The notes: a model not told the origin generated them from the sequence alone. A DNA stretch of 64,000 bases from Hypholoma sublateritium FD-334 SS-4 (GCA_000827495.1 KN817538.1:62001-126000), one strand, 5' to 3'. Counted from the first letter of the stretch, positions 32,861-44,991 are shown. Numbers and translations are program-made.

Positions 32861-33704
32861 CTACCACGGGAACTCGTTTCCATCAGGCCCAAAGAACTTC
32901 CCCGTCGGCCCATCCTTATCTATCAATGCCCATGGAAGCAAGGCCTGTGCGCCAACTCTGACGGGGGCTCCTCTACCTACGTAATTATTCAGCTGCGTCG
33001 ATATCAACGCAGGCGTCGCAAGATTGACCCGCACGCCCTCCGCCTTCAGCTCTGCTGCAAGCGCTATGGTATAGGAATTAAGGGCCGCCTTGCTCGCGCT
33101 GTACGGGACGTGGTGGCTCCCAGCGCCAGGGAGTGACTGACGCGTGCCGGACGACAGCGCGCTGGACACGTTCAGGATCACAGGGCTGCTTGATCTGCGC
33201 AGCAGCGGGAGGAACGTCGTCGTCGTCCGTATGACGCCGTATAGGTTCGTTTCCATCGCGCTGCGCAGAGCGTCGATCGAGACAGAGGGCGCGCTCTGGT
33301 CTGTGCCGATCATGCTGACCGCAGCGTTGTTCACGAGGACGTCGAGGCGCCCTTCGGCAGCCTCGATGACCGCCCGCGCGGCCTCGATTGTAGGCTCTTT
33401 TGTGACGTCGAGGAACACAAGCTTCACATTGTTGAGACCTTCCGAGTGCAGCGTCGCTCTGGGTTTAAGTGGGCACATTAGAATGGTTGACAAAGTTTAC
33501 AAAAGGAATAAACGTACAAGGCTTCTCTACCAGCTGTTTCCTTGCGAGCAGCGATGTAGACGGTATGTTTCTTCTCAGCTATGAGCCGGGCAAGGTCCAG
33601 CCCAATGCCGGTATTGCTTCCTGCGCATGATCGAAGGTATCAATGACTGATCACCCCACGAAGAACATAGAATATTTACCAGTGATGAGGATGACCTTTG
33701 ACAT
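32861..33704 (-). CDS. Short-chain dehydrogenase/reductase (classical SDR), copy 1
   Basis: Exons 33704-33680, 33620-33518 and 33458-32861 encode 241 aa. SDRs are NAD(P)-dependent oxidoreductases; the substrate cannot be told from sequence. The Rossmann motif spans the first intron: VILITGSNTGIG (TGxxxGIG). Then come LDVTKEP, VLVNNAAV (NNAG-like), VILNVSSAL with the catalytic Ser, YSASKAALNSY (the catalytic YxxxK) and VNLATPALISTQL. The Arg of IAARK after the second strand suggests NADP preference. Exon lengths 25, 103 and 598 nt are identical to the SDR at 48084-48929. No signal or membrane segment; probably cytosolic. Confidence 0.92.
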
Positions 33705-34399
33705 TGTTCAGAGAGCTGAGTATGGTGACTATCGTTGCCTTCTAACCAGTGGCTTTTATTCACGCCGGATTCTGATTCGGTGATTCAGCCTTGTGCGTTA
33801 TCGATCATCTTCAGGCTCGATAATAGACCGTGCGGAGAGTATTTACGTCCCTGATTCAGGACTTTAGCACAACATAGATAGTAGCATACCAAATTTGACC
33901 GAAATCGAAGAAATTTATGTGCTACATGGGGACATATTAATACTTCCGTGTAGGTTGGAACATCACTCACTTGCGCTTGAAGTGTTGAATGATCGTCCTC
34001 CATCTTGCGCCCATTGGTAACAAGTGTTGATTGAGCGTTGAACAGACCGACGCTCCCAAAAGAGAGACCAGACTCCCAGCTAAATCTAATTTCAGACGGA
34101 TCTGCAGTGTTCGAAACCTGAGGACGTATAAATACCTCTGCATCTACCATGGGAACCCATTGACCTCGGAGGGGAAGAATTTACGCGATGCCCGTCGAGC
34201 CCTGTTTCCAATGCCATCGCGCCGCGCCCACCCAGGTGAACGGCACGTTCTGGCTGATTTCGATTATATTAATGACCGCGGGATTGTTCACCAGCGCGTT
34301 GAAGCGGTTCGGCAGCTTTGGGTACTCGAACACGCATGGTTACATGTCGATGTCGTACAACACGGGAGGTCTGCGTCGCACAGCGTGACCGCACCGTCG
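33705..34399. other. Spacer with SDR relic on the minus strand
   Basis: Reverse-strand GKFFPSEVNGFPW then stop (near 34152-34200) matches the SDR C-terminus GKFFGPDGNEFPW, and LVNNPAVINI just upstream recalls the SDR LVNNAAV block. Most of the gene between is lost, so this is a small decayed SDR copy. Other ORFs here are unsupported. Confidence 0.55.
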
Positions 34400-34950
34400 T
34401 CATCTGCGGTGGGACGCATGGGACGCGCGCGCCCCCAACTTAGGCAGACGGGTGAGCGGCATCACGTCGGCGATGCGCGCGATTATCTTGCGCGAGGGCG
34501 GGTTACCTCTGTCGCGTTCTTGGTGGGGATTCCGATGCCTCTTCGATGACGCGTGCAAGCGCAGTCGCCGCTTGCCTCCTCCCTGCCGCTGCCGCGACAT
34601 CGGCGTCGAATGGTGACGATGACGCGACGCTCGTTAACCGCGAGGCAGACGAGCCGCCCTTCCCTCTGCATGAAACGGGCGGACGGCGTATGATCCGCCT
34701 TACTCGGGCGGAAAACGGGTGCTGGGGGGAGCGGATGGGTAGAGCGAGAGGGAAGACGCGCGCCTGGATGCACACGGTCAGTCAGCCAGTAGTGGTAGGG
34801 AAGAGTGATGCATACGCACTTCTTCGTCGGCGCGGGGCCGAGCGCGGTGACATTATGACAGGAAGGCGCACGGACGGCGGGGAGCAGGGCGCGGTATGAG
34901 TGCAAGTATATCGAGTGGGACTCTAGCAGCGGGCAGTGGGAGAGCAGGGG
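34400..34950 (-). pseudogene. Decayed copy of the Asp-rich gene family
   Basis: The reverse strand keeps IIARIADVMPLTRLP (compare IIARIADVPPLSP in the intact genes at 52748 and 62215), a broken acidic segment near 34610-34660 and the general GC-rich context. The frame is not continuous. Weakest member of the family in this window. Confidence 0.6.
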
Positions 34951-35019
34951 CTAATGAGGTAAGGGAAGGTTCGCTGGCACCGACAGTCTGCGCGGTGCGG
35001 ACATCACCGCAGCGGGCCG

Positions 35020-35200
35020 CGGCGACGACGGACTTCGACTTCGCGAGCGCGAACGGCGGCGAGCGTGGCACGGATGACTGCTCGTGCGATGGCGGCGTAT
35101 TGTCAAGTCAGCCGCGGCGGCGTTTGCGGTCCAGTAGAATGAGGCGCAGGCGCCCGCGTACAACCCTCAGAAATCGTTCTTCGATGCGCTGGCGTCATCC
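35020..35200 (+). pseudogene. Fragment of the SCD6 gene
   Basis: TDFDFASAN (35028-35055) and, in another frame, EAQAPAYNPQKSFFDAL (about 35141-35192) match the FDF and FFD regions of the SCD6 protein in the right order, with a stop (tag) and frame changes between. No LSm domain is present. It is a dead, partial duplicate located 3 kb downstream of the parent. Confidence 0.8.
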
Positions 35201-35606
35201 TCCGGGAGAGAGAGCCATTGACACAACGGCGACGATGTGGTGGGACGGCGACAAATAGTGGCGGGTCTCGGGCCGGCGGGGCGATCAACGTGAGGCGAAT
35301 GGGGTAAGTGGGCCGTATACAACTTGAAGCAAACTTGAAGCGATGTAAGGCTGTGGCTTCCAAGTGGCTTCGTTCACTCCGGATAACTACATATGTCGAG
35401 CCTTGGTCGGACCTCGTTTTGCTGCAAAGATAGACCAAACCCAAACAGAACAGGACATCTATTGTCAGTAAGAAATATATTCGAAATGACAACAAGAAAG
35501 TTGTAGCTTTTCAGAGATGGGGCCCGGACGCGCAACAAGCCAGAAAAGCTGTATATCGAATATACCCGTCCAAACGCGTGGGGAAGTAACTACCGTACAT
35601 ACGAGC

Positions 35607-35614
35607 TATATAAA
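35607..35614 (+). promoter_or_regulatory. Candidate TATA box upstream of NACHT gene 1
   Basis: TATATAAA 180 bp before an ATG at 35787 whose short frame (MSDEADAVRLKTS) ends at a GTAAGT donor. It could be the first exon of the NACHT gene whose next certain exon starts at 36196. The join is not proven. Confidence 0.45.
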
Positions 35615-36195
35615 TGAGCTGCCTCGCTGCATGCGCGCGTCAGCCGCATGTGCGCACAGGCGTCGCTTACTTAACAACTTTTGTCAAAAGTGCTTCGAAC
35701 AAGCTTCGAATCACTGCGAGCTCGAAAGAGGATAGAAATCCAGATACTTACTCTATATACCACGGAAAAACAAAGAGTCTGATGATATGAGTGATGAGGC
35801 AGATGCTGTACGCTTGAAGACAAGTGTAAGTCTGTGTAAGTATCTGGTTCTCATTTTTAGAGAGCGGCGGCTGTGCTTGCTTGCAGTATAGCTTAGTGTT
35901 CAACGTCATTGCGCAGCCTTCAACATTTGCCTATATAACAGCGGTTGTTGAGCAGTAGCGTCGGACTAGTTAATTGGTAGTCTCTCTCATCAAACCGACA
36001 AATAGCTGCCAGCGCGCAATAAGACTGCAGTAGCAAGATATTCTCAGGCTCACTCATTGCGCTGCCATTGTTACAAGCTCCAGTTGACGTTGCCTCTGAA
36101 CGCATCGGCAATCCGAGGACAATGAAAGGTGAATTCACGATCAGTGGTCCCAACTTTTGAAAGGTTTACATAAGTATATCATTATATGTTTTCAG

Positions 36196-38375
36196 CTTTT
36201 GATCAGCTCCAACAACATGTCGCCACTTCCGCGCTTCATGAATCTGCAGAACTTGCGTTTGCATGCAGCTGCTTTCCCAACACAAGAAAGACCTTGTTAG
36301 ATAGCATAATCAGGGACATCGGCTGCGCAACCCTTCCCCAGGAGGCAGAAAAAATCATGTGGATTAACGGAGCTGCAGGCTCGGGCAAGACATCAATTGC
36401 CCACTCCGTTGTGGAGCGCTGCGTCGACCGGGGGGTGATTGTCGCCACCTTTTTCTTCGATCGCCTGGATTCAGCTCGAAACACTATTGACTCAGTTGTC
36501 CCCACCATTGCGTACCAGCTCTGCCAGCAGGTGCCTATAGCCAAGCTTATTATCATTCACACAATCTTAAACGATCCTCTTATCTTCAAAAAATCATTCG
36601 ACATCCAGTTCCAGCGGCTTGTTATGGAACCACTACGACATATTGGACAAACAATGAGATTTTTAAACGCTGCATGGAGCAGCCTGTTACTCTTCGACGG
36701 AATCGATGAATGTCCCGGTATGGCACCACACCAAACCCTTCTTATCCGGACGATTGCCACACACGTCAGATCCATTACTCTGCCTTTGACGGTATTGTTC
36801 ACGAGCCGCCCCGAGCTTCACCTTTCAATGCAATTCGCCTCTGAAAGCAACCTTGTCCGTCAGGTAGCACTGGATACGAATTACCCGGCTAATGACGACA
36901 TCCGACTTTACCTTCTGGCCAAATTCGATGCGATCAAGACCACCCATCCATTCAGGGAAGATATTGTTCGTTCGGGAGACTGGCCCTCAATAGAGGATGT
37001 AGAGAAGATCGTGGACAATGGCTCGGGCCAATTCGTTTATGCGGCCATAGTGATGAATTTCGTATCGGATCCGGACTCATATCCCCCTCACCAGCTCAAG
37101 ATTGCACTAAGCCAAGAATCATGCAGTTCATCGACGCCGTCTGCCTGGAAAGCACTTGATTCCATGTATCATTACATCTTTTCCCAGCTGAAAGATCTTC
37201 CGCAAGCCATGCTTCTCGTGTCGTTTGTCATCCTGGCGGAGATTGTTTCCATTCCTGTCATGTCGTCCTTCTTCGATATCTCTATTCCCAGTATTCGCAC
37301 CACACTTGGCGGGCTTGCATCTGTTATAAATTGTCAGGAAGATAACTTGGTACTTCTCCATGCTTCGCTCCCGGATTTTCTCCTTGACGAAGCGCGCTCT
37401 GGAGCTTACCATATCAATCCCAAGGAGTGGAAGGCTCGACTTTGTATCATTTCATTGAGGAGATTTGCAGCACATTCGAAAGGTGTGATTTTTTTTTGGC
37501 CTTGTCATATATTGGGTTATAATGATTCGGCGCCAAAGACTGGGATTCGATGATCTTTCTTGAGCTCTTCTCTGGGTCTCAAGGCTGTCCCGAGCTTCGC
37601 GACTGCATTTCCAATTTTAACCCGTGCGTGGATCGTTGTTCCCCTGAATTCCGTTCAGAATATATCAAGATCCTCGAGCGCATGGTATGCGTCGTTTCAG
37701 TTCAATTTAAATGCGGCCCAGCTGACTCGTGAGTTTCAGGACCTTTCCGATGAGGGAGAAATGTATAAGAGGCACCGCGAGCTGGTTACCCTTGGGGAAC
37801 GGCAGGCGCAACAAACTGCGAAGAATATGGTACGTTGTTTGATGCGGCATATTGCCTGGCTGACTTGTGAAATCCAGTATCAGAGTCCAAGCGGCAGCGA
37901 TTCCGGTTCAGACCAACGGACTAGGATTAAATATTACTTCTGTCTTTATGATGGCTGCGGGGAGATATTCGCTACAAAATATAGCTTGCAGGGTGCGTTA
38001 TTACTGACTTGCAACTGACTTCTCATATCCTCGACATGCGTGTTGACTGGTATTTTTGATTTGTCTTTTCTAGTCCACCACAGTCAAGTACACGCACTGG
38101 AAGAACATATTTGCTACATTGTCAAACCAGCGCCCACAAAGCCCCCGCGAACTTTGTTCGCGACATCCAATGCTCCGAGTCAACCGATGGCCAGATTAGT
38201 ACTAGATCCAGAAAGCGGCGGGTTCTGTCGCGGCCCTCACCGTTTACCCACGTTCGCCGACATGGCGCCCAACGCCGCCCCACGTTTTCCAGCTCACTCT
38301 ACAACGTTATATACACTCCCCAAGGCCGCCGGGGGAAAACCAGCTTTTGGCAGTCCGTTTACGAAAAGATACTAG
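36196..38375 (+). CDS. NACHT-type P-loop NTPase with C2H2 zinc finger, gene 1 (5' end uncertain)
   Basis: Exons 36196-37482, 37539-37684, 37740-37829, 37878-37992 and 38074-38375; about 646 aa from the first certain exon, which starts at a TTTTCAG acceptor. SALHESAE and CFPNTRKTLLDSI precede the NTPase, as in many fungal NLR-like proteins. Walker A is INGAAGSGKTSIAHS, Walker B LLLFDGIDEC, followed by LFTSRPE (sensor 1). A winged-helix-like region (LRTTLGGL...LLHASLPDFLLD) follows. No WD40, ankyrin or TPR repeats come next. Instead, after ~100 variable residues, there is a C2H2 finger split by the last intron: Cys-x4-Cys in CLYDGCGEIFATKY, then HHSQVH after the intron. A 95-aa tail follows. 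Fungal NACHT proteins act in non-self recognition; role here inferred. A possible first exon at 35787-35825 is not joined with confidence. Confidence 0.85.
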
Positions 38376-38582
38376 GTAGATGTTCTGATGTCCCGGAAAA
38401 TCACAGCCTTTTATTATTGTGCGAATTAGCCCTAAGCCAGTTCGCGCTATCCTTAGCTTCTAAACCAGAGTCCAGATTCATAAATTTCCAGGGGAAACAT
38501 CCAGAGATACAATCAATTTACTGCAAAAATGAATACCGATGAAATACCTCAAGTTCGATTATTTGCGTACGAGGTTTGATAG

Positions 38583-39390
38583 TCAGACAACTAAATGCCA
38601 GGAAAGAGTGTCTGGTACATCTAACGCCTTAGTAAGCTCTGACTCTACTTGTTGAATAGCAAGCTGCCGCGGCTCATCAAAATCGATGAAGATACTATTT
38701 CTCCCAGAGCAACACACCTGTAGTACCTTCTTCCCATTCTCGTCCTTGATGACATTTTCCTCCGTGATTCTCTTCAGCGCGGGATCGAGCTTGCCGATCT
38801 CCCACCCAATCGCCTGGTACATAGCAGCGCCTCCGACAAGCAGCGCCAGACATGCATGCATCGCAAGTATTTCCTGCACCCCCTCAGGCGCGTGCGCGTA
38901 GTCGGGGAGCTGCAGCCCCTCGCACACAGTGCCGCGGTGCTCTGGTGACCTGCACAGCCCAGTGCGCTCGCACGCCCCCGAGATCAGCGCCGCAATGAGG
39001 AACGCGTTCGCCGGCGCGTGGTCCACGCCGAGCGCGCTGGTCATCTCGCCGATGGAACGCTGAAGCTCGGCGCGCGGCGGCGCGGCGTCGCGCTTCTTCG
39101 GGCCTGTGGAGACGGTCGCTGGGAGCTCGGGCTCGCGGCTTGCGGCGTTGGTGGCGGTGGCGATCTTCAGCGTGTCCGCTGGGTGGGCATGCGAGACCAG
39201 GGGGTGACCTCGTCGATTATATCCCAGGTAGGCGCCTCTTTGATCAGCTCGACGAGGGCAGTGACGTTCTGAGCACGCGGAGCACATCCTTGGGAAGAGA
39301 GAAGAGTGGCTCGTCCTCGTTACCGCTGAAGGTCGGCGCATCGTCGTCGTCATCATTGTCACCATCGCTAATGGTGGAGGATTTGGCGTG
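38583..39390 (-). pseudogene. Decayed paralogue of the 221-aa gene (44992-45657), fused to an Asp-rich fragment
   Basis: LSHAHPADTLKIATA, GPKKRDAAPPRAELQRSI, LISGACERTGLCRSPEHRG, YAHAPEGVQEILAMHACLAL and ENVIKDENGKKVLQVCC match the gene at 44992 closely. The N-terminal part is frame-shifted: ALVELIKEAPTWD lies in another frame. Further upstream the frame reads SDGDNDDDDDAPTFSG, which resembles the acidic part of the Asp-rich family (52748, 62215). The C-terminus extends past the paralogue's stop (DEPRQLAIQQVESELTK). I read it as a broken, chimeric copy, convergent with NACHT gene 1. It could still be expressed as a shorter protein. Confidence 0.65.
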
Positions 39391-39593
39391 TGGGAAGCAG
39401 AGAACATGCTGGAGCAGGAAGTAGAAGCAGGCTAGGTGGGCCGGATGTGGTGCACTAGAAGGCAGACAGGATGCGGCAATATTCAGTAGACGTCCACGAG
39501 GCGTGTGAGTGGGTGGTGGGGAGGTCGTTTTACAGTAAAGAAAGGGTGTGTCGCATAATCGTAGTCGGAGCTGGACAATGATGTTGCGCGCAG

Positions 39594-40135
39594 CTACCGC
39601 CACCTCCGGCGCCAGAGCTTTTGCAGCCCAGTCAATGCACCCTTTACCCCAACCTTTGGCACAACACGCCGCCGCGCATACCACGGTGGCGGCCCCAGCG
39701 CGGTGTGGTACACAACCACGCGCGTCTCGATGACGTACGGGAAGTCCACCATCGTACAGCACGTCCGTACCGTCGTCCTCCGTGATAAAACGCAGCTACC
39801 GTGCGCGCGGGCTTTGGAGGAGGTGTGGGTGTGAGCGGCAGCATGTCGGCGATGCGCGCGATGATCTCGCGCGAGACGGGGTGCAGGGAGTGCCGACGCC
39901 TCCTCGGCGAAAAGCGAAAGCGCACCGCCCATGGGAAGCAGGAAGAATGGGTCCGTATCCACCCTCACGAACCGTGCCGTCCTTATCTTCATCGTCGTGG
40001 TCGTCGGACACAGGCACAGGCGTGCACGACGGCAGGGAAGTGGGCAAGCGGAGCAAGCGGGAGGCGTGTAATACGTAGCGAGAGGTAAGTCGTTGGCAGG
40101 GTAGGGAGGGTGGGGGACGAGCAAGAGCAAGAGCG
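39594..40135 (-). pseudogene. Frameshifted copy of the Asp-rich gene family
   Basis: Reverse-strand pieces in different frames match the intact members in order: SCTPVPVSDDHDDEDKDG, GGALSLFAEEA, SREIIARIADMLPLTP, then FPYVIETRVVVYHTALGPPPWYARRR. At least two frameshifts separate them, so no full product is expected. Located directly upstream (in minus orientation) of the 221-aa-family relic. Confidence 0.75.
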
Positions 40136-41953
40136 AAGGCGCGCGACTGTAGAGAAGGGATCAGCCAGCCAGTAATAAATATGTATGGGGGCTGTACGCA
40201 CATCTTCATCAACGCGATTCCGGGAATGGAGCCTATGTCTTCAGACAAGAATGAGCGTAGTCGGTTCGGAGCGGGGTGCAGGTGCATCTATTTAATCGGG
40301 ACTCCAGCCAGGGGGCAGGGGGCTCGTTGGCAACGACGCAGTGGCCGCGCGTGCGTCGAGGGGGTTTCCCTATATCATTTATCGCCTCTAAAGTCCAGCT
40401 ATTGCTACTACATACTGGGCGGGCGAATATTGATACTCTCTCGCAGACCTCGTACTTGACGCGTTGGCATGTTAAGACACAGAGCAGAGGGAAAAAAACT
40501 TCGGAGAGATGCAATGGATAAGGGAGTGGTAGTGAGGTATCGTGGAGAATGTACGGCGGCGAGTGCTGTTGCAGATGTGACGTGGTTGAGGTGAGGCAGG
40601 GCCGGAGTTCTCCGACTTCACTTTCCCACCCTACTCCGCCGGGGTGCCAGGTGCCCTGCGCGCGCCTATTTTTCCTGGTACCACAGAAACAGGCGCATCG
40701 ATGTGTGGTGAAATTCGGGTGGAGTAAGCAGCGACAGGGGAGAAAGGTGTGTGGTATCAATATCAGGGATATACACGCAGTTGCCAAACACCTGTGCCGA
40801 AAACTGGAGGCGAGATCGTGCTCAGGGTGCTCGTAGGAGCGCGCACCCGCCGTCAATTTCCCGTCTGTAAGGACCACGAGTAAGCACTACTGCTGCAACC
40901 ATAAAGAAGGAGCACCTCTCTTTGGGACCAATTCTCAAGGAGACACTGAGGACACGGTTCAACGTTTATTGGTGATCGTGCCCGCGCCGGTGATCGCGGT
41001 GACTTGATCATCGTCGTGGTCGGAAGAACTGCACTGCATGCAGACTTTAACGATGGCGTAGATACATCATCATGTCGGAGCAAAGTTGCTACTAGACTCT
41101 GGTAGGTGCGGACCCTTGCGATTGAAACAACGATTCGCTCTCGATGTACTTTAGCACAGCCGCTCCCTGAAAAATATGAAGCATTGGTTTGTTTTAAGTG
41201 AGGTATAGTGACATTGCGGCGTTACTAGTGATTAGTAAAGGTGTATTTTGTTCTCGTAGTATTATATAGAAAGCCCGGGCTGTGCACGTTCAATTAACCA
41301 ACGTTTGTCGGCGACCGTCCAGGTGCAGTGCACATGCCTGCCCACCCCCCCAGTGTACCACAGAAACAAGCGAAGCCCACATATGCAGCCAATTTTATGT
41401 GGAGTAAGCAGTGCACCGGTATATAATAGGCAATTTTGTTTCATGGGTTACTGAATCTTAACCTCTAAACCTTAAGAAGGAGATCCCTCTGTCAAACGAG
41501 GAAAATTCCGGAAAACTTGTATGTTTTGGTACTGGAGGTTACTGGATGAAGGCCACTACATGCTTTTTTATTCAAGTGAGGTAGCTCTAGTGATATTTCT
41601 GTAGTGATTAATAGTATGGGTGTATGTGTTCCCGTATTTTTAGAGCGCCCAGGCTTTGCCCAGCTGTGCACTTCCTGTGCACTTTCGATTACTCCAGTTT
41701 AAAATGAACGAACGCTGGCCAGCGCTGTGTCTTTCTCTACCCGCTACCCATTCCTATCTTCCTGAATCTCGGGCGTAACAGCAACACCTACAAGGCTGGA
41801 TATTACGCTCTGCCTCTACGGTCAGCCTTATTGCAACTTGTACATAACACGGAGACGTTGACGCAACGGAAAAAAATAGACAATTACACAGAATACACCG
41901 AAAAGGATAGAGACCTACACGTAGATCTGAATGATGAACTTGGAGGAGCAGCA
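40136..41953. repeat. Spacer with degenerate direct repeats
   Basis: Two segments recur in degenerate form. taccacagaaacaggcgcat (40679) ... ggtggagtaagcagcgac resembles taccacagaaacaagcga (41355) ... tgtggagtaagcagtgcac. aagtgaggtatagtgacatt (about 41196) ... gattagtaaaggtgtat resembles aagtgaggtagctctagtga (about 41574) ... gattaatagtatgggtgtat. No gene is supported. The last ~180 bp (from about 41777) form an open frame that leads into NACHT gene 2 but lack an ATG before 41954. Confidence 0.5.
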
Positions 41954-44067
41954 ATGTATACAGGATCGGACAGGGGAGGTAAGACGATATCAACTTTGGG
42001 GATCAATAGCAACTACTATTCCTTTTGCAGCCTTTGTTCAGCTCCAGCAATGTGTTGCCACATCCGCACTGCATGAATCTGCAGAATTTACGTCTGAATG
42101 CATTTGCTATCCGAACACAAGGAACACCTTGTTAGATAGCATAATCATTAATATTGACCGCGCAACCGCTCCTCAAGAAACAGAGAAATTTATATGGATA
42201 AATGGAGCTGCGGGTTCAGGCAAAACATCGATTGCTCACTCAGTTGCGGAGCGCTGCCTCGGACGGGGGATTATTGTCGCCACATTTTTCTTTGGCCGCT
42301 CGGATCCAAATCGCAATACCATTCATTCAGTTGTTTCCACAATTGCGTATCAGCTTTGCCAACAAATACCTGCGGCCAAGCGTATCATCCTCTCTGCCAT
42401 TGCAGGAGACCCTCTTATCTTTGACAAGGCTTTCAACGCTCAGTTTCAGATGCTTGTAATCGATCCACTACTACGTGTTCAAGGAAAAACAGAAAGATCT
42501 CGAACCTGGAGCATCCTTCTACTGCTGGATGGGCTTGATGAATGTCCCGGGATGGAACCGCACCAAATTATTCTTATCCAAACGATATCCAAACACCTCC
42601 GACAATCACATACCCTGCCTTTGACGGTGCTTATCACAAGCCGTCCAGAGTCTCACCTGTCAATGCAATTCACCGGGGAAGGCAATTTCATCCGTCATGT
42701 GGCTCTGGATACAAGCTACCCAGCCCACAACGACATTCGGCGTTACCTCAATGCTAAATTTGATACTATCAAGACCACTCATCCTTTAAAGGAAGATATC
42801 ACTCGTTTAGGAAAATGGCCCTCGACAGAAAATATACAGAAGATTATGAGCAAGGACTCAGGTCAATTCATTTACGCGGCCGTCGTGATGAATTTTGTAT
42901 CGGATGGGCAATCGTATCCACCTGACCAACTTGACATTGCGCTAAGCCTAGAATCGTGCAGTTCATCCACCTCGTTGTCTGTCTGGACTGCGCTTGATTC
43001 CATGTATCATCACGTCTTTTCCCAGTTGAAAGATCTTCCGCAAGCCATACTTCTTGTATCATTTGTTATCCTCGCCGAAATTGTTTCTCTTGTTGCCATC
43101 GCAGCCTTCTTCGATATCCCTCTTCACAGAATCCGCACCACACTTGGCGGTCTATCATCGGTTATGAACTGCCAGGGAAACAACCTCGTCCTTCTCCATG
43201 CCTCGCTCCCTGACTTTCTCCTTGACAAAGCGCGCTCTGGAGCTTATTACATCAATCCCACGGAGTGGAAAACTCAGCTGTGTGTCATTTCATTGAAGAA
43301 ATCCGTGGCAACCCCGGAAGGTATTAATCTCTGATCGTTCTCCAAGTCAATGACATATTGAGTTGGTTTTTAATATTCAACGACGTAGACTGGGATCCGG
43401 TTGTATTTCTTGAACTATTCTCTGGGTCTCAAGGCAATCCCGAGCTTTGCGAGTGCCTTTCCCATTTTGACCCCTGTATGGATCGTTGTTCCAGTGCGTT
43501 CCGTAAAGAATATATAACAGTCCTCGGAAACATGGTGTGTGCCATTCAAGTTTGATTGAAATGTGTAATAGCTAACTCGTGAATTTCAGGACCTTTCCGA
43601 TGGGGGAAAAATACATCGGAGTCACCAGGAACTCTGTTTGGCATATGACAAAACCCCCGAGGATTGGGTATGTCGTTTACTTCAACTTCGACCTGGCTGA
43701 CTTGCATATTGCAGCCCCTTGCCGAGGAGAACAACTGGTTAGGCCCGGCGTTTGACTCCACCTTCGCTCTACCCCCAGGCGATATACCAACATTATATGG
43801 TGAAAATATCCGGATGGCTGCAGTATGTATCGTTCGATTTGAATATACTCCAGCTGACTCTTAAATTCCAGGACGGTGTATACACCAAGGGTCGTTCAGT
43901 TCGAGTGAAAATACAACCGAGGTTACCTTGTCCTGTTTGTCAGCAGGTGTTCACGACGAAACATAGATTGAAGAGTTCGTCATTATCATGTTTTAGATCC
44001 TCAGGGTATTGCGTGTTGACTGGTACTACCTTTTACAGTTCACATAAATCGATTCCACATTGATTAA
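41954..44067 (+). CDS. NACHT-type P-loop NTPase with C2H2 zinc finger, gene 2
   Basis: Exons 41954-41978, 42031-43320, 43389-43534, 43590-43667, 43715-43822, 43872-43974 and 44039-44067 encode 592 aa. The ATG at 41954 is the first in frame in that exon, but earlier exons are possible. Like gene 1 it has SALHESAE and YPNTRNTLLDSI. Walker A is INGAAGSGKTSIAHS, Walker B LLLLDGLDEC, followed by LITSRPE and a region ending LLHASLPDFLLDKARSG. The C-terminus is a C2H2 finger: CPVCQQVFTTKHRLK, then after a 64-bp intron IHINRFHID and stop. Spacing is C-x2-C-x12-H-x4-H. The His half lies on a 29-nt last exon. Gene 2 shares exon boundaries with gene 1 up to the middle of the tail and then differs. The combination of STAND-type NTPase and a nucleic-acid-binding-type finger is unusual; role unknown. 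Confidence 0.88.
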
Positions 44068-44991
44068 GAAACGACTTTATGAGATGTCATTGCTTACGAC
44101 CAATTGAAATTATGACTATATAGAAATAATACAATCGGAGGACTCAGAGCGTTGCTTTGCTGCTGTTTTTACATCTGGATGTTCAATTTTTCTAACGCTG
44201 ATGTAGCTACAAATAAAAACGTCAATACTTCTGCCATAGCTCTCCGTCAAAGGACCAATAGCGCGTCCCTATTACACTGACGTATCCAGGATCGACTACG
44301 AACAGGACACGGTAGTTACTTCTCGCAATCGCGATGTTTGTCAGAGGTTCAGCGGCACCACGCTGAGGCTCGCTCACCAGTTCCAATGGGAGACACTGAT
44401 CTTAATTTTTAGCATGGGTCAGTGAAGGATCATAGTTAAGGATACCAAATATTCTGCGAAAAAAATGAGCGGTGCCGGGGAGCGATGACATGGACGAGGT
44501 GCTCTTCCCGCTCCTGAAGTGCACTACGCTCGCGCGTGCCATCGAGGAGTACACGCCACCCCTGCCTGGTATTATCGCAGGCGCGGCGGACGGACCCGCC
44601 GCTGTGTTTTTGCCCGGTCCCATCGCTACCTCCGGTCTCGCGCAGGGCCGTTGTGCGCATGCGGTCTCCCTTACGACATCGAGATGGAGCCGCGCGAGCT
44701 CGTGTGCCAGACGCCAGCTTTCTACAGCTCTGCTTGGTGACTTTGAGTGGGCTCAGCGTTTCTGAAATTTTGCTTAGGCTCGCCGTATAATTTTCCGTTC
44801 CCTTTCACTTTCCGCCACATCGGCAATAGTTTTATGTCGCCAAAATAGCTGACTGCGATTGTCACCGTGGAATTATATTCCAGGAAACAGCGTTATCCAG
44901 ATTTTGGCCACATCTGGCTCCGTGGTGAACTCTGATTCCACTTGCTGGATAGCAAGCTACCGCAACGCATCAGAACAAGCACAGCTAATAT
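44068..44991. other. Convergent spacer NACHT 2 / 221-aa gene
   Basis: Contains the former C-terminal extension of the 221-aa family near 44900-44991 (reverse-strand LAIQQVESE as in the relic at 38583, here beyond a stop). An open frame at 44472-44765 (+) reads DDMDEVLFPLLKCTTLARAI but has no relative in the window and no domain I recognise; not called. Confidence 0.5.

Noticed and set aside
44472..44765. 97-codon plus frame with a plausible acidic start
   Set aside because: No start context, splice partner, paralogue or domain; cannot be told from chance in GC-rich DNA.
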